Shown piece after piece: positions 1 through 7,378 of a stretch of DNA of 8,078 nt (its first letter is position 1; every line of letters begins with the position of its first letter). A program made the translations under genes and the position numbers. The notes beneath the pieces were generated by a model, which worked only from the letters and a program-made list of their open reading frames with translations, did not search any database and had not been told where the DNA came from. Origin of the DNA: Candidatus Equimonas enterica (GTDB lineage: Bacteria > Bacteroidota > Bacteroidia > Bacteroidales > Bacteroidaceae); contig JAGHRU010000054.1 of the NCBI GenBank assembly GCA_018066225.1, forward strand, positions 1-8,078, read 5' to 3'.

Positions 1-167
<167 letters not shown>

Positions 168-1214
168 CAGGCCAGCGGTGTTGCAGATGGGGCGCAGGAT
201 GTGGTGGGAGAAGTGCGACTGCAACTCCGCTGACGCCCTATCGAAAAGCGCGAACTGCTGGTCGGAGAAGGCATCGAAGCCTGCATCGTCGGCACCAGCA
301 AAGTGCGTGAAGACGGAACGCGGCACGACATTGGACTGACCCGACAGACACGCCGCAAGGGCTGGTATGTCGTGGCGCGGGTCGAAGCCGAGACGGCACA
401 TGCCCGTGTCAAACTTGATGTGCACCGGGAAGCCCGTCACGCCCTCCGACTCGGCAGCAGCGATGAGCGCATGCAGGAGGCGGAAGTTGTAGATTTCGGG
501 CTCGAGGTTGTAGCGAAAGAGCGTCTTGAAGGCCGACATCTCGGGATTCATCACGATGATGCCCGCCGTGATGCCCGCCTCACGCAAGGCAGCACCCTCG
601 TCGGCCACCGCGACGGCGAGGTAATCGACGCCGAGATCTTGCAGCGTCTCGGCCACCTCCAGACTGCCTGCGCCATAGGCAGAAGCCTTGACCATGCAGG
701 TGACCTTCACCCCGGGAGCGAGCAACGAGCGGTAGTGGCGCAGATTGTCAGCCAATGCGAGGAGATTGACCTCAAGCGTCGTCTCGTGCACCTTGAGCGT
801 GAGATACTCCTCCAGACGCTCGAAGGCAAACGAACGCGCCCCTTTAAGCAAGACCACATCGCCCGGAGCGAGGTCGTCGAGGACGTGGCTGTCCAGCAAG
901 CGGCTGGTGGTGTCGAAACAGTAGAACGGAATGTCGATGAGCGGCGCCAGACGACGCACCCACTCGCCGACACCGATGAGCACGTTGATGCCGCGCAGGC
1001 GTATCATCTCAGCCACCTTGCTGCTCCAAGCCTGCGGGCTCATGCCCGTCTGAAACATGTCGCTGAGCACAAGGACAGTGCGCTTGCCGTGCGAACGACG
1101 GTGGAGGAAGTCGAGCGCGATGCCGAGAGAGTCGATGTCGGCATTGTAGGAGTCGTTGATCAGGGTAATGCCCTTGATGCCCTCTTTCACCTCAAGGCGC
1201 ATAGCGAGCGGCGT
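168..1214 (-). CDS. alr: MurF C-terminal domain fused to alanine racemase (Alr), 3' end lost
   Basis: Read in the -1 frame relative to the upstream MurF part, translation is uninterrupted from 1214 to the C tract, about 349 codons. It starts with TPLAMRLEVKEG and the MurF motif LINDSYN (codons 1143-1163), completing the ligase. A short linker near 795 leads into HETTLEVNLLALADNL, the start of a fold-type III alanine racemase, which interconverts L- and D-alanine using PLP. The PLP lysine lies in MVKASAYGAG (codons 666-695; Lys codon 687-689), followed by IKFDTGMCRLGF (384-419), whose Arg (393-395) matches the conserved substrate-site arginine. The segment HHILRPICNTAG (171-206) is the last recognisable part. 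The C-terminal beta domain with the catalytic tyrosine is missing because of the artefactual edge. An ATG at 1200-1202 could be mistaken for a start, but it is internal to MurF. Fusion of MurF and Alr is known in Bacteroidota and puts D-Ala production beside its use. Confidence 0.9.
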
Positions 1215-1219
1215 CAAAG
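1212..1219 (-). other. Single-base frameshift inside murF-alr
   Basis: On the minus strand the reading goes CAT CTT TGA CGC, giving His-Leu-stop. If one T is added to the T run the frame becomes CAT CTT TTG ACG CCG CTC GCT ATG CGC, giving HLLTPLAMR, which joins the two halves of MurF without a gap. The break falls in a homopolymer, the usual place for an indel error in single-molecule reads, and the same sequence carries a bad C tract about 1 kb away. I therefore favour an error over a true mutation. Confidence 0.85.
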
Positions 1220-2170
1220 ATGCATGCCCTGCGTCAGATTGGCCTCATCGAGCCCCAAGAGCAGCGCCATAGCCAGCACGCTGATGGCATTGTGATGGCC
1301 CGCCTTGGTGACAAAAGGCACGCAGACACTGCCACGACGCTGGCCGTGGGCATAGTCGTAGTGGAGCACCGTGCTGTGACTGTCGCCCTCCACATGCACC
1401 CGCAAGAGAGCATCGGGATTGTCCTGCGTGGTCCAGCCCACGCGCTCACCACGGTAGCCCATCTCGTCGAGACAGGCACAGATGGTGGCATCGTCGGCAG
1501 GATAGACCAGCGCCTTGGAGGAGGCAAAGAGCGACAACTTCTCACGGCACTTCTGCTCATAACTCTCGAAATGCTGCTGATGCGCCTCGCCCAGACAAGT
1601 CATCACGCCATAGGTGGGGCGCACGACACGCTCCAAGAACGCCATCTCGCCGGGGTGCGTGATGGCCGCCTCAAAGATGCCAAGGTCGGAAGTTTCGGCG
1701 AGTTGCCACACCGAGAGCGGCACGCCTATCTGGGTGTTGTAACTACGCGGAGAGCGCACCACAGTGTGCGTGGCCGCGAAGAGCTGCGCGAGCCACTCCT
1801 TGACCGTCGTCTTGCCATTGCTGCCCGTGATGCCAACGACGGGGATGTCGAAGGCTGCACGGTGCGCCCCCGCCACCTGCTGCAAAGCCAGCAGCGGCGA
1901 ACTGACCACAAGGAAGTTGCACTCACAAAGGTCGATGTCGGCGTCGTCAGGGACACTTTCGACCACGAAGTGGCGCACGCCCTGACGATAGAGCTGGCCG
2001 ATGTAGCGGTGGCCATCGCCAGTGCGTGTACGCAAGGCAAAGAAGAGGGAAGTCTCAGCAAATGCCAACGAGCGGCTGTCGGTCAGTAGCCACTCGACGG
2101 CAATATCAGCCCCAGAGCCCACACGCTCTGCGGCCGTTAAGCGGGTGATTTCGCTAATGGTATGTGACAT
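1214..2170 (-). CDS. murF: MurF domain, N-terminal and central part, of bifunctional MurF-Alr (ends at a frameshift)
   Basis: This is the first 318 residues of UDP-N-acetylmuramoyl-tripeptide:D-alanyl-D-alanine ligase, the cytoplasmic ATP-dependent Mur ligase that adds the D-Ala-D-Ala dipeptide to the peptidoglycan precursor. Visible motifs are DSRSL (31-35), the ATP-binding P-loop GITGSNGKTT (113-122, Lys120), SYNTQIGVPLS (143-153), EAAITHPGEMA (167-177), GEAHQQH (194-200) and GHHNAIS (291-297), all in Mur-ligase order. The ATG at 2168-2170 lies 9 bases after the nucleoside permease stop, so it is probably co-transcribed. Translation stops at a TGA (1214-1216), but the rest of MurF continues at once in the -1 frame, so this is not the natural end. 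The whole gene should be one chain of about 820 residues. MurF identity is near certain; the stop is probably a sequencing error, less likely a real disruption because the function is normally essential. Confidence 0.93.
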   Translation of the reverse strand: MSHTISEITRLTAAERVGSGADIAVEWLLTDSRSLAFAETSLFFALRTRTGDGHRYIGQLYRQGVRHFVVESVPDDADIDLCECNFLVVSSPLLALQQVAGAHRAAFDIPVVGITGSNGKTTVKEWLAQLFAATHTVVRSPRSYNTQIGVPLSVWQLAETSDLGIFEAAITHPGEMAFLERVVRPTYGVMTCLGEAHQQHFESYEQKCREKLSLFASSKALVYPADDATICACLDEMGYRGERVGWTTQDNPDALLRVHVEGDSHSTVLHYDYAHGQRRGSVCVPFVTKAGHHNAISVLAMALLLGLDEANLTQGMHL

Positions 2171-2179
2171 GGTGCAAGG

Positions 2180-3436
2180 TTATTTAGCCCGCTTCTCACG
2201 GAAGAAGAGCGCGAAGAGCACAAGGACGACAAGGGCATAGGCGGCAAAAATGAACCAAGCCGTGCGCCAGCCTGCTATCTGCATCGCCTCGGGCTGTGTA
2301 TAGACATAGTGGTTGATAATCTGGCCTGCGGCCCATGTGCCAAGGCTGGCACCCAGACCGTTGGTCATTATCATGAAGAGACCCTGCGCCGAAGAACGGA
2401 TGCCGCGGTCTGTGTTTTCATCGACAAAGAGTGCGCCGCTGATGTTGAAGAAATCAAAGGCAACACCATAGACGATGCAACTCAGGACAAACATCCACAC
2501 GCCGTCGCCCGGATTGCCAAGGCCGAAGAGACCAAAGCGAAGCACCCATGCCAGCATGGCCAGCATCATCACACGCTTGATGCCGAAACGCTTGAGGCAG
2601 AAGGGAATGAGCAGGATGCAACACGTCTCACTCACCTGCGAGAGCGAAATGAGGATGTTGGCATGCTGCGCACCAAAGGTGTCGGCATACGCCGTCACGC
2701 TCTGGAAGGAAGTGATGAAAGGGTTGGCATAGCCATTGGTGATTTGCAAGCTGACACCCAGCAGCATGGAGAAGAGGAAGAAGAGCGCCATGCGCCGCTC
2801 ACGCAGCAAGCGAAACGCATCGAAGCCCATGGACTCGGCGAAACTCCGCGAGGCCGTAGCACTGCTGACAGGACAAGCAGGCAGCGTCTGCGCGTACAAG
2901 CCCAAGAGCAAGGACAAACCGCCACTGACCACAAACTGATAACTCGTCGGCTGGAAGCCGCAGAGATCGACCACCCACATGGTGCAGATGAAGCCCACAG
3001 TGCCAAAGACACGGATGGGCGGAAAGTCGCGCACGGTGTCCATACCGGCCATGTTCAAGGCATTGAAGGCCACAGCGTTGCTCAACGCGAGCGTAGGCAT
3101 ATAGAAGGCCACAGAGAGCGTATAGAGCGCGAAGAGACCGCCAAACGCGGGCGCAGACTGCAAGCCATAGAAGCCCGCAGCGACCATCAGCGCACCCGCC
3201 ATCAGGTGGCAGAAGCCCAGCAGACGCTGGGCAGGCACCCAGCGGTCGGCCACAATGCCCATTATGCCCGGCATGAAGATAGACACGACACCCTGTATGG
3301 CGTAAAACAGCCAGATGTGTTCGGCAAAGCCTGCACCAGCCAAGTAGGTGCCCATAGAGGTGAGATAAGCCCCCCATACGGCAAACTCCAAGAAGTTCAT
3401 ACCGATGAGGCGAGAGGTGAGGATAGGATTTTTCAT
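2180..3436 (-). CDS. nupG: NupG-type nucleoside:H+ symporter (major facilitator superfamily)
   Basis: This 418-residue protein has about twelve hydrophobic segments and should sit in the inner membrane, importing nucleosides with protons. From memory of E. coli NupG, also 418 residues, these stretches match closely: AYMPTL-like FYMPTLALSN (111-120), AGMDTVRDFPPIR (130-142), GTVGFICTMWVV (145-156), LFSMLLGVSLQITN (221-234), IVYGVAFDFFNISG (321-334) and SSAQGLFMIMTNG (348-360). MPGIMGIVADRW (55-66) is the loop 2-3 MFS signature region. The chain ends in a basic cytoplasmic tail, FFREKRAK. The ATG at 3434-3436 follows the redoxin stop by 25 bases and its own stop is 9 bases from murF, so it is the third gene of the apparent operon. 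No strong Shine-Dalgarno is seen, as usual in this phylum. The nucleoside:H+ symporter family is clear; which nucleosides it prefers (NupG versus XapB-like) cannot be read from the sequence. Confidence 0.93.
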   Translation of the reverse strand: MKNPILTSRLIGMNFLEFAVWGAYLTSMGTYLAGAGFAEHIWLFYAIQGVVSIFMPGIMGIVADRWVPAQRLLGFCHLMAGALMVAAGFYGLQSAPAFGGLFALYTLSVAFYMPTLALSNAVAFNALNMAGMDTVRDFPPIRVFGTVGFICTMWVVDLCGFQPTSYQFVVSGGLSLLLGLYAQTLPACPVSSATASRSFAESMGFDAFRLLRERRMALFFLFSMLLGVSLQITNGYANPFITSFQSVTAYADTFGAQHANILISLSQVSETCCILLIPFCLKRFGIKRVMMLAMLAWVLRFGLFGLGNPGDGVWMFVLSCIVYGVAFDFFNISGALFVDENTDRGIRSSAQGLFMIMTNGLGASLGTWAAGQIINHYVYTQPEAMQIAGWRTAWFIFAAYALVVLVLFALFFREKRAK

Positions 3437-3461
3437 TATCGAAAAAAGGATTTTTAGGTTG

Positions 3462-3998
3462 TCAAGAAGGAGTATGCTGCGCCAACTGCTGCGTCAATAC
3501 CTTGCGCAACGCACGGCGACGGGCTTTCGTGTGATACTGCGCCACCACCACGCCGTCACGACCGACGACATAGACACGCGGCACCATGCGCTGCGCAAAG
3601 CGGCGATAGACACGTCGCTCGGGGTCGGCAGCCACTGGCAACGTGAGCGCATTATCAGCCCAATAGCGCGACACCGCATCGGCGGCATCACTGCGCGAGA
3701 TGGCCAAAAAGCGCACGCCACATCCGCCATATTCGGCATAGAGACGCTCGAGGATCGGGAGCTCGCGGCGGCAGTCGTAGCACTGGGTGTCGAAGAATAT
3801 CAGCACGGTGACACCTGCCACCATGTCGGCAGAGCGCATCAGCGTGCCATCAATCAGGCGTACCTCAAACTGGGGGATGGTGTCGCCCACCTGCACATGG
3901 CTATACTTGTCGCGCGCCGTGCACACAGCATAGCAAGCCACGAAGCACAACAAGCCTACGAGGAGGCGACGAAACGAAGAGCGGAAAGAGGCAGACAT
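3462..3998 (-). CDS. Exported thioredoxin-like (TlpA/AhpC-TSA-type redoxin) protein
   Basis: With the ATG at 3996-3998 this gives 178 residues. The N-terminus has basic residues (RSSFRR, 6-11) followed by a hydrophobic stretch (about 12-25), a signal peptide or membrane anchor; it contains Cys residues but no clean lipobox. The mature part is a thioredoxin fold: VGDTIPQFEV (37-46), a beta strand VTVLIFFDTQ (63-72), the redox motif CYDC (73-76), and the cis-proline region MVPRVYVV (138-145). It probably acts in the periplasm as a thiol:disulfide reductase or similar; whether it reduces cytochrome maturation partners, peroxides or other proteins is unknown. A TTG start at 4008-4010 would add four residues and overlap the preceding stop codon, but the ATG, 8 bases after that stop, is more likely. 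It is the second gene of the apparent operon, between the HD hydrolase and the nucleoside permease. Confidence 0.85.
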   Translation of the reverse strand: MSASFRSSFRRLLVGLLCFVACYAVCTARDKYSHVQVGDTIPQFEVRLIDGTLMRSADMVAGVTVLIFFDTQCYDCRRELPILERLYAEYGGCGVRFLAISRSDAADAVSRYWADNALTLPVAADPERRVYRRFAQRMVPRVYVVGRDGVVVAQYHTKARRRALRKVLTQQLAQHTPS

Positions 3999-4006
3999 AG
4001 GCAGAT

Positions 4007-5215
4007 TCAACGCTGAACAAAGGTGTAGTACTTCTCATCGGACGGCGTGTCGTCGCGCACGACATGCGACACAGTGGCCAGTTCATGGACATGATCGGCG
4101 TCCTCCCACAGCCAGATGTTTTCGCTCTCCGGCGAGTAGATGCGGCTATTGACGCGACGACAGGTGACAAAGTAGTCGGCGTCGGCCTCATCGATGCCCA
4201 ACGCTTCGGCTGTGCTACGGCGCAACGCAGCGAGCGACTCCTCGGCGGGTTTCTCTGCCGACACCGTGACCTTGAACAGATGGCGCTGCACATAGTCTTG
4301 CGCCAAACGCGAAAGGATACGGTCCTTACTCTTCTGCCACATCTTGAGCGAAGCGATGACGTCGCTATCGTCAAGCTCGGCATAAGCGTCCAAGAGCGCC
4401 TCGTCGCGCTCAAAGTCGGCGCAAGAGCACTGATGCGTAAGGAAGAACAAGAAAGTCGGCGTGGCCGCCAAAGACTCACCCTGCGAGAGCAAGTACTTGG
4501 CACGCCGCAAGGTCTGGCGCAGCACCTCTTCGGCAGCCACCACCGTCTTGTGGAGATAGACCTGCCAATACATAAGGCGACGCGCCATCAGGTAGTTCTC
4601 CACCGTGTAGAGCCCTTTGATATCTATCATCAACTGCTCATCCTGCACACGCAGCATCTTGATCATACGCGACGCACCTATATTGCCCTCGCGCACCCCG
4701 CAATAGAAGGAGTCGCGACAGAGGTAGTCGAGGCGGTCGGCATCCAGCTGCGACGAGAGGAGCTCGTGGAGGAAAGGACGCGAAGAGGTGTCCGTGAAGA
4801 TATTGATAGCCAAAGTGAGATCGCCGCGAAACTCTCGGTTGAGACGCTGCATCATCAAGAGGCTGAGCTGCTCATGACTCACGCCATCCACAAGCGTCCG
4901 CTCCAGCACATGCGAGAACGGCCCATGCCCCACGTCGTGGAGCAAGATGGCTGCCTCGGCTGCCTCCACCTCGCTATCGAAGAGGAAAGTGCCCTTCTGC
5001 TGCAAGGTGAGCAAGGCTTCCTGCATCAAGTGGAAAGCACCAAGACTATGGGCAGCACGCGTATGGAGCGCACCGGGATAGACAAAACTACCCATACCCA
5101 ACTGACGGATGCGACCCAGTCGCTGGAAATAGCGATGCGCGATGAGCGATGTCAGCAAGCCACGAGGCACACTCGTGAAGCCATAGACAGGGTCGTTGAT
5201 AATCAGAGCAGACAT
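4007..5215 (-). CDS. HD-domain phosphohydrolase, dGTPase/SAMHD1-like
   Basis: A 402-residue cytoplasmic protein whose first half is an HD metal-dependent phosphohydrolase domain. The metal ligands are readable: His56 in HTRAAHSLG (51-59), His93-Asp94 in LLHDVGHGPFSH (91-102), and the acidic segment LDADRLDYLCRD (157-168), where Asp160 lines up with the fourth metal ligand of SAMHD1-type enzymes and Tyr164 and Asp168 are also conserved. His97 and His102 fit the HDxGHGPFSH pattern of dNTP triphosphohydrolase relatives. The N-terminus (DPVYGF, then RLGRIRQLG at 32-40) also matches that group. The likely activity is hydrolysis of a nucleotide triphosphate, but the substrate is an inference. The C-terminal 190 or so residues have no domain I can name. 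It is first in the apparent minus-strand operon; the ATG at 5213-5215 lies about 26 bases downstream of a TAACTTTG promoter element. Family assignment is firm, the substrate is not. Confidence 0.88.
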   Translation of the reverse strand: MSALIINDPVYGFTSVPRGLLTSLIAHRYFQRLGRIRQLGMGSFVYPGALHTRAAHSLGAFHLMQEALLTLQQKGTFLFDSEVEAAEAAILLHDVGHGPFSHVLERTLVDGVSHEQLSLLMMQRLNREFRGDLTLAINIFTDTSSRPFLHELLSSQLDADRLDYLCRDSFYCGVREGNIGASRMIKMLRVQDEQLMIDIKGLYTVENYLMARRLMYWQVYLHKTVVAAEEVLRQTLRRAKYLLSQGESLAATPTFLFFLTHQCSCADFERDEALLDAYAELDDSDVIASLKMWQKSKDRILSRLAQDYVQRHLFKVTVSAEKPAEESLAALRRSTAEALGIDEADADYFVTCRRVNSRIYSPESENIWLWEDADHVHELATVSHVVRDDTPSDEKYYTFVQR

Positions 5216-5240
5216 AGCGGGAAAGGTATCGTGTGAACCG

Positions 5241-5248
5241 CAAAGTTA
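5241..5248 (-). promoter_or_regulatory. Bacteroidota-type -7 element for the HD-hydrolase operon
   Basis: The minus strand reads TAACTTTG, a full match to the TAnnTTTG consensus of the Bacteroidota primary sigma factor. It lies about 26 bases before the HD-gene ATG, implying a short leader. I do not see a clear TTTG at the -33 position. Confidence 0.65.
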
Positions 5249-5343
5249 CCATTTTTATTGAGAAATCATAGATTTTGCTCACAAAAAGGGGGGCAATTCG
5301 CTAAAAATCACCGCCCAAAAGGGGAAATCTCGAAAATAAGTCG

Positions 5344-5351
5344 TACCTTTG
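5344..5351 (+). promoter_or_regulatory. Bacteroidota-type -7 element for serS
   Basis: The plus strand reads TACCTTTG, a full match to TAnnTTTG, 30 bases before the serS ATG, implying a leader of roughly 25 bases. No good -33 TTTG is visible at the expected spacing. Its presence argues against the in-frame TTG at 5349, which falls inside the element, being the serS start. Confidence 0.7.
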
Positions 5352-5381
5352 CACATTACGACACTACAATCACACTACAAC

Positions 5382-6695
5382 ATGCTTACCATACGACAAA
5401 TCACGGAAGACTATGAAGGCGTCATCCGTGGATTAGAAAAGAAACACTTCACGGCAGCACGCGCAGCCATCGACGCAGTGCTCGCTGCCGACAACAAGCG
5501 CAAGAACGCACAGACCCAACTCGACCACCTGCTCTCCGAAGCAAAAGGGCTCAGCAAGAGCATCGGCATGCTCATGAAGCAAGGCCAGCGCGAAGAAGCC
5601 GAGCAAGTCAAAGCAAGAGTGGCCGACATCAAGACACAGACGGCACAACTGGAGCAAGAGATGCAAGCGGCCGAAGAAGAACGCACACAGCTGCTGTACG
5701 CCATCCCCAATATCCCCTACCCCGAAGTGCCCGAAGGCAAAGCAGCCGAAGACAACCTCGTGGTGAAGAGCAGCCTGCGCGATTGCCACGAAGGCGACAC
5801 CGTGGGCAACTGGACCACCGTGCCCGAGAGCAGCGAAGCGAAACTTCCACATTGGGAACTGGCCAAGAAATACGGCCTCATAGACTTCGACCTCGGCGTC
5901 AAAGTCACAGGAGCAGGCTTCCCCATCTACACGGGCTACGGCGCACGGCTGCAACGCGCGCTCATCAACTTCTTCCTCGACGAGGCACGCGAGAGCGGCT
6001 ACACGGAAATCATGCCGCCCACAGTGGTAAACGCTGCCAGCGGCTACGGCACAGGGCAGTTGCCCGACAAGGAAGGACAGATGTATCACTGCCCAGCCGA
6101 CGACCTCTACCTCATACCCACGGCAGAAGTGCCTGTGACGAACATCTACCGCGACGTCATCATCGAGGAGAAAGACCTGCCTATCAAGAACTGCGCCTAC
6201 ACGCAGTGCTTCCGCCGCGAAGCAGGCAGCTATGGCAAGGATGTGCGCGGGCTCAACCGTCTGCACGAGTTCTCCAAAATAGAGATTGTCCGCATCGACA
6301 CCCCCGAACACAGTGCCGAAAGCCACAAGGAGATGCTGGCGCACGTCGAAGGCCTGCTCCAGAAGTTGGAACTTCCCTATCGCGTGCTCCGTCTTTGCGG
6401 AGGCGACATGAGCTTTACCAGCGCCATCTGCTACGACTTTGAGGTATATAGCGAAGCACAGCAACGCTGGCTGGAAGTAAGCTCGGTGAGCAACTTCGAC
6501 GCCTACCAAGCCAACCGCCTCAAATGCCGCTATCGTGGTGCAGACAAGAAGATACGCCTCTGCCACACCCTCAACGGCTCAGCCCTCGCTCTGCCACGCA
6601 TCGTGGCGGCCCTCTTGGAGAACAACCAGAGCGAAGCAGGTATCCGCATCCCCAAGGCCTTGCAGCCTTATATGGGTACCGACCTCATACGATAG
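5382..6695 (+). CDS. serS: Seryl-tRNA synthetase
   Basis: A 437-residue class II aminoacyl-tRNA synthetase that charges tRNA-Ser with serine in the cytoplasm. Residues 1-105 are a charged helical coiled-coil arm, the tRNA-binding N-terminal domain. The catalytic core follows: GAGFPIYTG (177-185), serine-binding TAEVP (247-251), motif 2 FRREAGSYG (277-285) continuing into RGLNRLHEFSKIE (289-301), the tRNA/serine region EVSSVSNFDAYQANR (365-379), and motif 3 LNGSALALPR (397-406) near the end. Length is slightly above the common 420-430. I chose the ATG at 5382 because MLTIRQI matches the usual SerRS start and because the upstream in-frame TTG lies inside the promoter element. engB follows after 24 bases, so the two are probably co-transcribed. 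Confidence 0.97.
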   Translation: MLTIRQITEDYEGVIRGLEKKHFTAARAAIDAVLAADNKRKNAQTQLDHLLSEAKGLSKSIGMLMKQGQREEAEQVKARVADIKTQTAQLEQEMQAAEEERTQLLYAIPNIPYPEVPEGKAAEDNLVVKSSLRDCHEGDTVGNWTTVPESSEAKLPHWELAKKYGLIDFDLGVKVTGAGFPIYTGYGARLQRALINFFLDEARESGYTEIMPPTVVNAASGYGTGQLPDKEGQMYHCPADDLYLIPTAEVPVTNIYRDVIIEEKDLPIKNCAYTQCFRREAGSYGKDVRGLNRLHEFSKIEIVRIDTPEHSAESHKEMLAHVEGLLQKLELPYRVLRLCGGDMSFTSAICYDFEVYSEAQQRWLEVSSVSNFDAYQANRLKCRYRGADKKIRLCHTLNGSALALPRIVAALLENNQSEAGIRIPKALQPYMGTDLIR

Positions 6696-6719
6696 GCCGC
6701 AACTCAAAAAGCCAACGCC

Positions 6720-7334
6720 ATGAACATTACCTCCGCCGACTTCTACATATCCAACAGCCGCGCAGACCAATGTCCCATAGACGCGATAGCAAAGCCCGAA
6801 TACGCCTTCATAGGGCGCAGCAATGTGGGCAAGAGCAGCCTCATCAATATGCTGACGCGCAAGAAGGCATTGGCCAAGACGTCGGCCACACCGGGCAAGA
6901 CCCAGCTCATCAACCACTTCATCATCAACAACGAGTGGTATCTGGTCGATTTGCCAGGCTACGGCTATGCCAAGCGTGGTAAGCGTGAGACGCAGAAACT
7001 CACACAACTCATCACGCACTACATCTGCGGCCGAGAGCAACTCACCTCACTCTTTGTGCTCATCGACTCGCGCTTGGAGCCGCAGAAGATAGACCTCGAA
7101 TTCATCGAATGGCTCGGCGAGGAAGGCGTACCCTTTGCCATCATCTTCACCAAGGCCGACAAGAACAAGGCAGGCCAGTTGCGCCACAACGTAGAAGCCT
7201 TCCTCCGCCGCTTGTCGGAGCAGTGGGAAGAACTACCGCCACACTTCATCAGCAGTGCAGAGCGCGGCACTGGCCGCGACGACATACTCGGCTACATCGA
7301 CAGCATCAACAAGTCAATGACGACGGCTGACTGA
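6720..7334 (+). CDS. engB: Ribosome-assembly GTPase EngB/YsxC (YihA)
   Basis: A 204-residue single-domain GTPase of the TrmE-Era-EngA-YihA-Septin group, which assists late assembly of the large ribosomal subunit. All G motifs are present: G1 GRSNVGKSS (32-40), G2 TPGKT (57-61), G3 DLPGYGYAK (77-85), G4 TKAD (144-147) and G5 SSAERGTG (178-185). The length is normal for the family and no extra domain is fused. The ATG at 6720-6722 begins MNITSADFYISNS, a typical EngB start. It lies 24 bases after serS and 44 bases before the kinase gene, so it is probably the middle gene of a plus-strand transcript. In other bacteria this GTPase is usually essential, which fits the intact motifs. Confidence 0.96.
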   Translation: MNITSADFYISNSRADQCPIDAIAKPEYAFIGRSNVGKSSLINMLTRKKALAKTSATPGKTQLINHFIINNEWYLVDLPGYGYAKRGKRETQKLTQLITHYICGREQLTSLFVLIDSRLEPQKIDLEFIEWLGEEGVPFAIIFTKADKNKAGQLRHNVEAFLRRLSEQWEELPPHFISSAERGTGRDDILGYIDSINKSMTTAD

Positions 7335-7378
7335 GTCGGCCATGCCACCTCACGCGCTCTCCCCTATCCCATCCTCCT

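Larger units (their letters stand above)
5216..5381. promoter_or_regulatory. Divergent intergenic promoter region
   Basis: This 166-base AT-richer gap separates the minus-strand HD gene set from serS on the plus strand and is the only substantial non-coding stretch in the window apart from the artefactual left end. It holds one -7 type element for each direction near each gene start and A/G-rich runs between them. I see no hairpin resembling a T-box or other leader, and no convincing operator repeat. Confidence 0.7.

Noticed and set aside
1210..1222. CTT TGA C at the murF break, identical to the core of the RF2 (prfB) programmed +1 frameshift site.
   Set aside because: A +1 shift here runs into a TGA after seven codons. 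The MurF continuation lies in the -1 frame, and there is no -1 slippery heptamer, so the resemblance is coincidental.
3999..4010. TTG start for the redoxin gene, overlapping the HD-gene stop.
   Set aside because: It adds only four residues; the ATG at 3996-3998 is in better context with the signal peptide.
4064..5236. Long plus-strand open frame of 390 codons opposite the HD gene, with similar long frames at 2309-3457 and 303-1295 (plus) and 5433-6566 (minus).
   Set aside because: Each lies antisense to a clearly identified gene and has no recognisable motif. Such frames arise in GC-rich genes that avoid the codons TCA, CTA and TTA.
5349..5381. Extended serS start at an in-frame TTG giving 11 extra residues.
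   Set aside because: The TTG falls inside the TACCTTTG promoter element, and the ATG at 5382 gives the usual SerRS N-terminus.
7335..7378. Possible terminator between engB and the histidine kinase.
   Set aside because: The 44 bases contain no stem-loop followed by a T run, only pyrimidine-rich sequence.
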